Part shown: positions 6,061 to 7,287 of the stretch, piece after piece
How the letters are laid out: each line of letters begins with the position of its first letter
How positions within the stretch are numbered: position 1 is the first letter of the stretch
Assembly: GCA_964446745.1 (NCBI GenBank)
Contig: CAYURR010000150.1
Span: forward strand, 1-7,287
Direction: 5' to 3'
Length of the DNA: 7,287 nucleotides
Origin: CAYURR01 sp964446745
Lineage (GTDB): Bacteria > Bacillota > Clostridia > Lachnospirales > WQUN01
Position numbers and translations under genes: made by a program
Notes under the pieces: model-generated
Databases searched by the model: none
The model's input: the letters and a program-made list of their open reading frames with translations, nothing else
What the model was told of the DNA's origin: nothing

Positions 6061-7017
6061 ATGAAGAAAAGAAATATATTTTTTAGGTTGTTGGTTGTGG
6101 CTGTGTTGTTTTTCACGGCTTGCGGTAAAACTGGTCAGACTGTAGAACCGGAGGGGGTAAGGGCTGAGCAGGAAGCATCGTCAACACCTATTGCGACTTC
6201 TATTGCGACGCCTAATGCAACATCTGCCGAAATACCCTCCGCAACTCCCGTTTCAACCCCGGTACCGGAGGCTGCAAGCGATGAAGCGGAGATCGATCTC
6301 ACCGCCTACTTTAACGGTATGACGGGGACGGCGGTTTTTATGGATGCGACAGGTCATTACACTATCTATGATAAAGCGGAGAGTGAGCAGCGCAGATCGC
6401 CGTGTTCAACCTTTAAGATAGTATCGACACTGGCCGCGTTTGAGTATGGGGTAGCCACTCCGGAGGATTCGGAGATAGCTTGGGATGGCACGAGGTGGAA
6501 GATAGAGGCATGGAATAGGGATTTAAACATAGAAGAGGCGCTTAAGAGCTCGTGCGTGTGGTACTACAGAAAGCTGATTGATAAGATCGGACAAGAGGAC
6601 ATGGGTAAATTTATTGATATGCTTGGTTACGGAAACGATGATATAAGCCAATGGGAAGGGAGCGGGTTTAACGGATCGCCGCTTATTGATGGCTTTTGGC
6701 TTGAGTCTTCGCTATTGATTTCACCGCGTGAGCAGGTTGATCTGTTGTATAGGATTTTTGAAGGAAAGACGGAGATAGATAGCAGTAACATTTCAGAGGT
6801 TCGGAGGATGATGCTAAAAGAGGAAAATGGTAATGTAAGGATCTATGGCAAAACGGGGAGCGGCAAAGGCGGGTGGTTTGTCGGTTTTTATGTGGTAGAT
6901 GGAAGTAATAATTATTTTGCTGTTTATCTGAATGAACAGGAAGGGGTCAACGGCCTGAGGGCGCAAGAAATAGCCTACAATATGATAAAAGCTCGGGGTG
7001 AGACGGCCACGGAGTAG
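6061..7017 (+). CDS. Class D beta-lactamase-like lipoprotein (penicillin-recognising serine enzyme or sensor)
   Basis: The 318-residue protein has a lipoprotein signal (MKKRNIFFRL, then LFFTA-C21), a Thr/Ala/Pro-rich linker (about 22-78) and a domain of about 236 residues. That domain has every class D motif in order: S116-T-F-K119 (nucleophile and the lysine that is carbamylated in OXA enzymes), WDG at 141-143, WNRDL at 151-155, S164-C-V166 (S-x-V), YGN at 190-192 with DIS, FWLESSLLIS at 212-221, and K264-T-G266 with GWFVGF. The domain should sit outside the cell, tethered to the membrane. It could hydrolyse beta-lactams or bind them covalently, as the BlaR1 sensor domain does; the motifs alone do not decide. 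The gene starts 8 bases after the kinase stop with AGGGG 5 bases before ATG, so it is in the two-component operon. The only cysteines of the mature domain, C115 and C165, adjoin the two catalytic serines. A transmembrane BlaR1 protease part is absent. Confidence 0.9.
   Translation: MKKRNIFFRLLVVAVLFFTACGKTGQTVEPEGVRAEQEASSTPIATSIATPNATSAEIPSATPVSTPVPEAASDEAEIDLTAYFNGMTGTAVFMDATGHYTIYDKAESEQRRSPCSTFKIVSTLAAFEYGVATPEDSEIAWDGTRWKIEAWNRDLNIEEALKSSCVWYYRKLIDKIGQEDMGKFIDMLGYGNDDISQWEGSGFNGSPLIDGFWLESSLLISPREQVDLLYRIFEGKTEIDSSNISEVRRMMLKEENGNVRIYGKTGSGKGGWFVGFYVVDGSNNYFAVYLNEQEGVNGLRAQEIAYNMIKARGETATE
6190..6261 (+). repeat. Degenerate 12-bp tandem repeats coding the lipoprotein linker
   Basis: Residues 44-67 of the beta-lactamase-like lipoprotein read as tetrapeptide units: IATS, IATP, NATS, AEIP, SATP, VSTP. 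The first three units are also similar at DNA level (ATTGCGACTTCT, ATTGCGACGCCT, AATGCAACATCT), so the linker probably grew by 12-bp slippage. It is a flexible tether between the lipid anchor and the catalytic domain and may vary in length between strains. Confidence 0.7.
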
Positions 7018-7049
7018 GGGATTTTACATAAGATAAGGGGATGACGGGG

Positions 7050-7287
7050 ATGCAACAGATTGAGTTTCGGCTTGATGTGGGTGATAGGAATGTGGGGACT
7101 ATCTATTTACCGGACGGATATGTGGGAAAGATGCCGGTGCTTGTTTATTGCCATGGATGGGGTGGCAGCCGCCAGCTGTTGTCGCCCATGGATAAACTCT
7201 GTGAAGCGGCAATAGAAAATAATATGGCGCTGGTTACGTTTGATTTCTTTGGATGCGGTGAAACCGGCGGCGATTACAGCCAGATGA
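7050..7287 (+). CDS. Alpha/beta hydrolase, N-terminal part (cut by the right edge)
   Basis: Seventy-nine codons are visible before the window ends. The opening strands (IEFRLDV, VGTIYLP) lead to PVLVYCHGWGGS, where H35-G36 and the following glycines form the usual oxyanion-hole loop after strand beta3. Then ALVTFDFFGCGETGGDYS (60-77) corresponds to the D-x-x-G-x-G-x-S/T segment after strand beta4 in esterase/acyl-peptidase-like hydrolases. The nucleophile elbow and the rest of the triad lie outside the window, so the substrate cannot be inferred. I prefer ATG 7050 because AAGGGG (7035-7040) lies 9 bases upstream; the in-frame ATG at 7041 directly abuts that sequence and is less likely. The gap to the previous gene is only 32 bases, with no terminator, so the gene probably belongs to the same operon. 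Confidence 0.82.
   Translation, partial: MQQIEFRLDVGDRNVGTIYLPDGYVGKMPVLVYCHGWGGSRQLLSPMDKLCEAAIENNMALVTFDFFGCGETGGDYSQM

Noticed and set aside
6061..7017. Calling the lipoprotein a full BlaR1 receptor or a high-molecular-weight penicillin-binding protein
   Set aside because: It has only a lipoprotein anchor and a single class D-type domain. There are no membrane helices, no zinc protease motif, and no dimerisation or glycosyltransferase domain.
1..7287. Mobile elements, CRISPR arrays, tRNA or rRNA genes
   Set aside because: No transposase or integrase motifs, spaced array repeats, cloverleaf-like sequences or rRNA segments were seen; nearly all bases are accounted for by intact protein genes.

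Overview
This is about 7.3 kb of gene-dense bacterial DNA. It looks like Firmicutes, probably class Clostridia. The reasons are purine-rich AGGGG-type ribosome binding sites, lipobox-anchored lipoproteins in place of periplasmic proteins, a sugar-type ABC operon with no ATPase of its own, and moderate base composition. This placement is inferred from style; there is no rRNA or other phylogenetic marker in the window.

Layout: two transcription units diverge from a 156-bp intergenic region (3927-4082). Leftward on the minus strand lies a tightly coupled transporter operon. It encodes a 742-residue lipoprotein that joins a beta-propeller-like N-terminal half to an extracellular solute-binding domain (3926-1698), then a MalF/UgpA-type permease (1698-847), then a MalG/UgpE-type permease (850-11). 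A Shine-Dalgarno-like sequence at the left edge suggests a further gene outside the window. Rightward on the plus strand lie an OmpR/PhoB-family response regulator (4083-4763), an overlapping HAMP-less sensor histidine kinase (4757-6052), a lipoprotein with all the active-site motifs of class D (OXA-type) beta-lactamases or BlaR1-type penicillin sensors (6061-7017), and the start of an alpha/beta hydrolase (from 7050) cut by the right edge.

The intergenic region holds the most informative signal. The element TTTAGAGATT occurs three times. Two perfect copies with an 11-bp period face the response-regulator operon, and one perfect plus one degenerate copy, also with an 11-bp period, face the transporter operon. 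On both sides the last repeat ends exactly 7 bp before a good -10 box (TATAAT or TATACT) that lacks a recognisable -35. That is the expected layout for activation by an OmpR/PhoB-type regulator.

Working model (inference): the kinase reads an envelope or extracellular signal, and the phosphorylated regulator activates both its own operon, including the beta-lactamase-like lipoprotein, and the divergent solute-uptake operon. The locus would then link penicillin recognition or cell-wall chemistry to uptake of an unknown solute. I saw no RNA genes, mobile elements, CRISPR arrays or broken genes.
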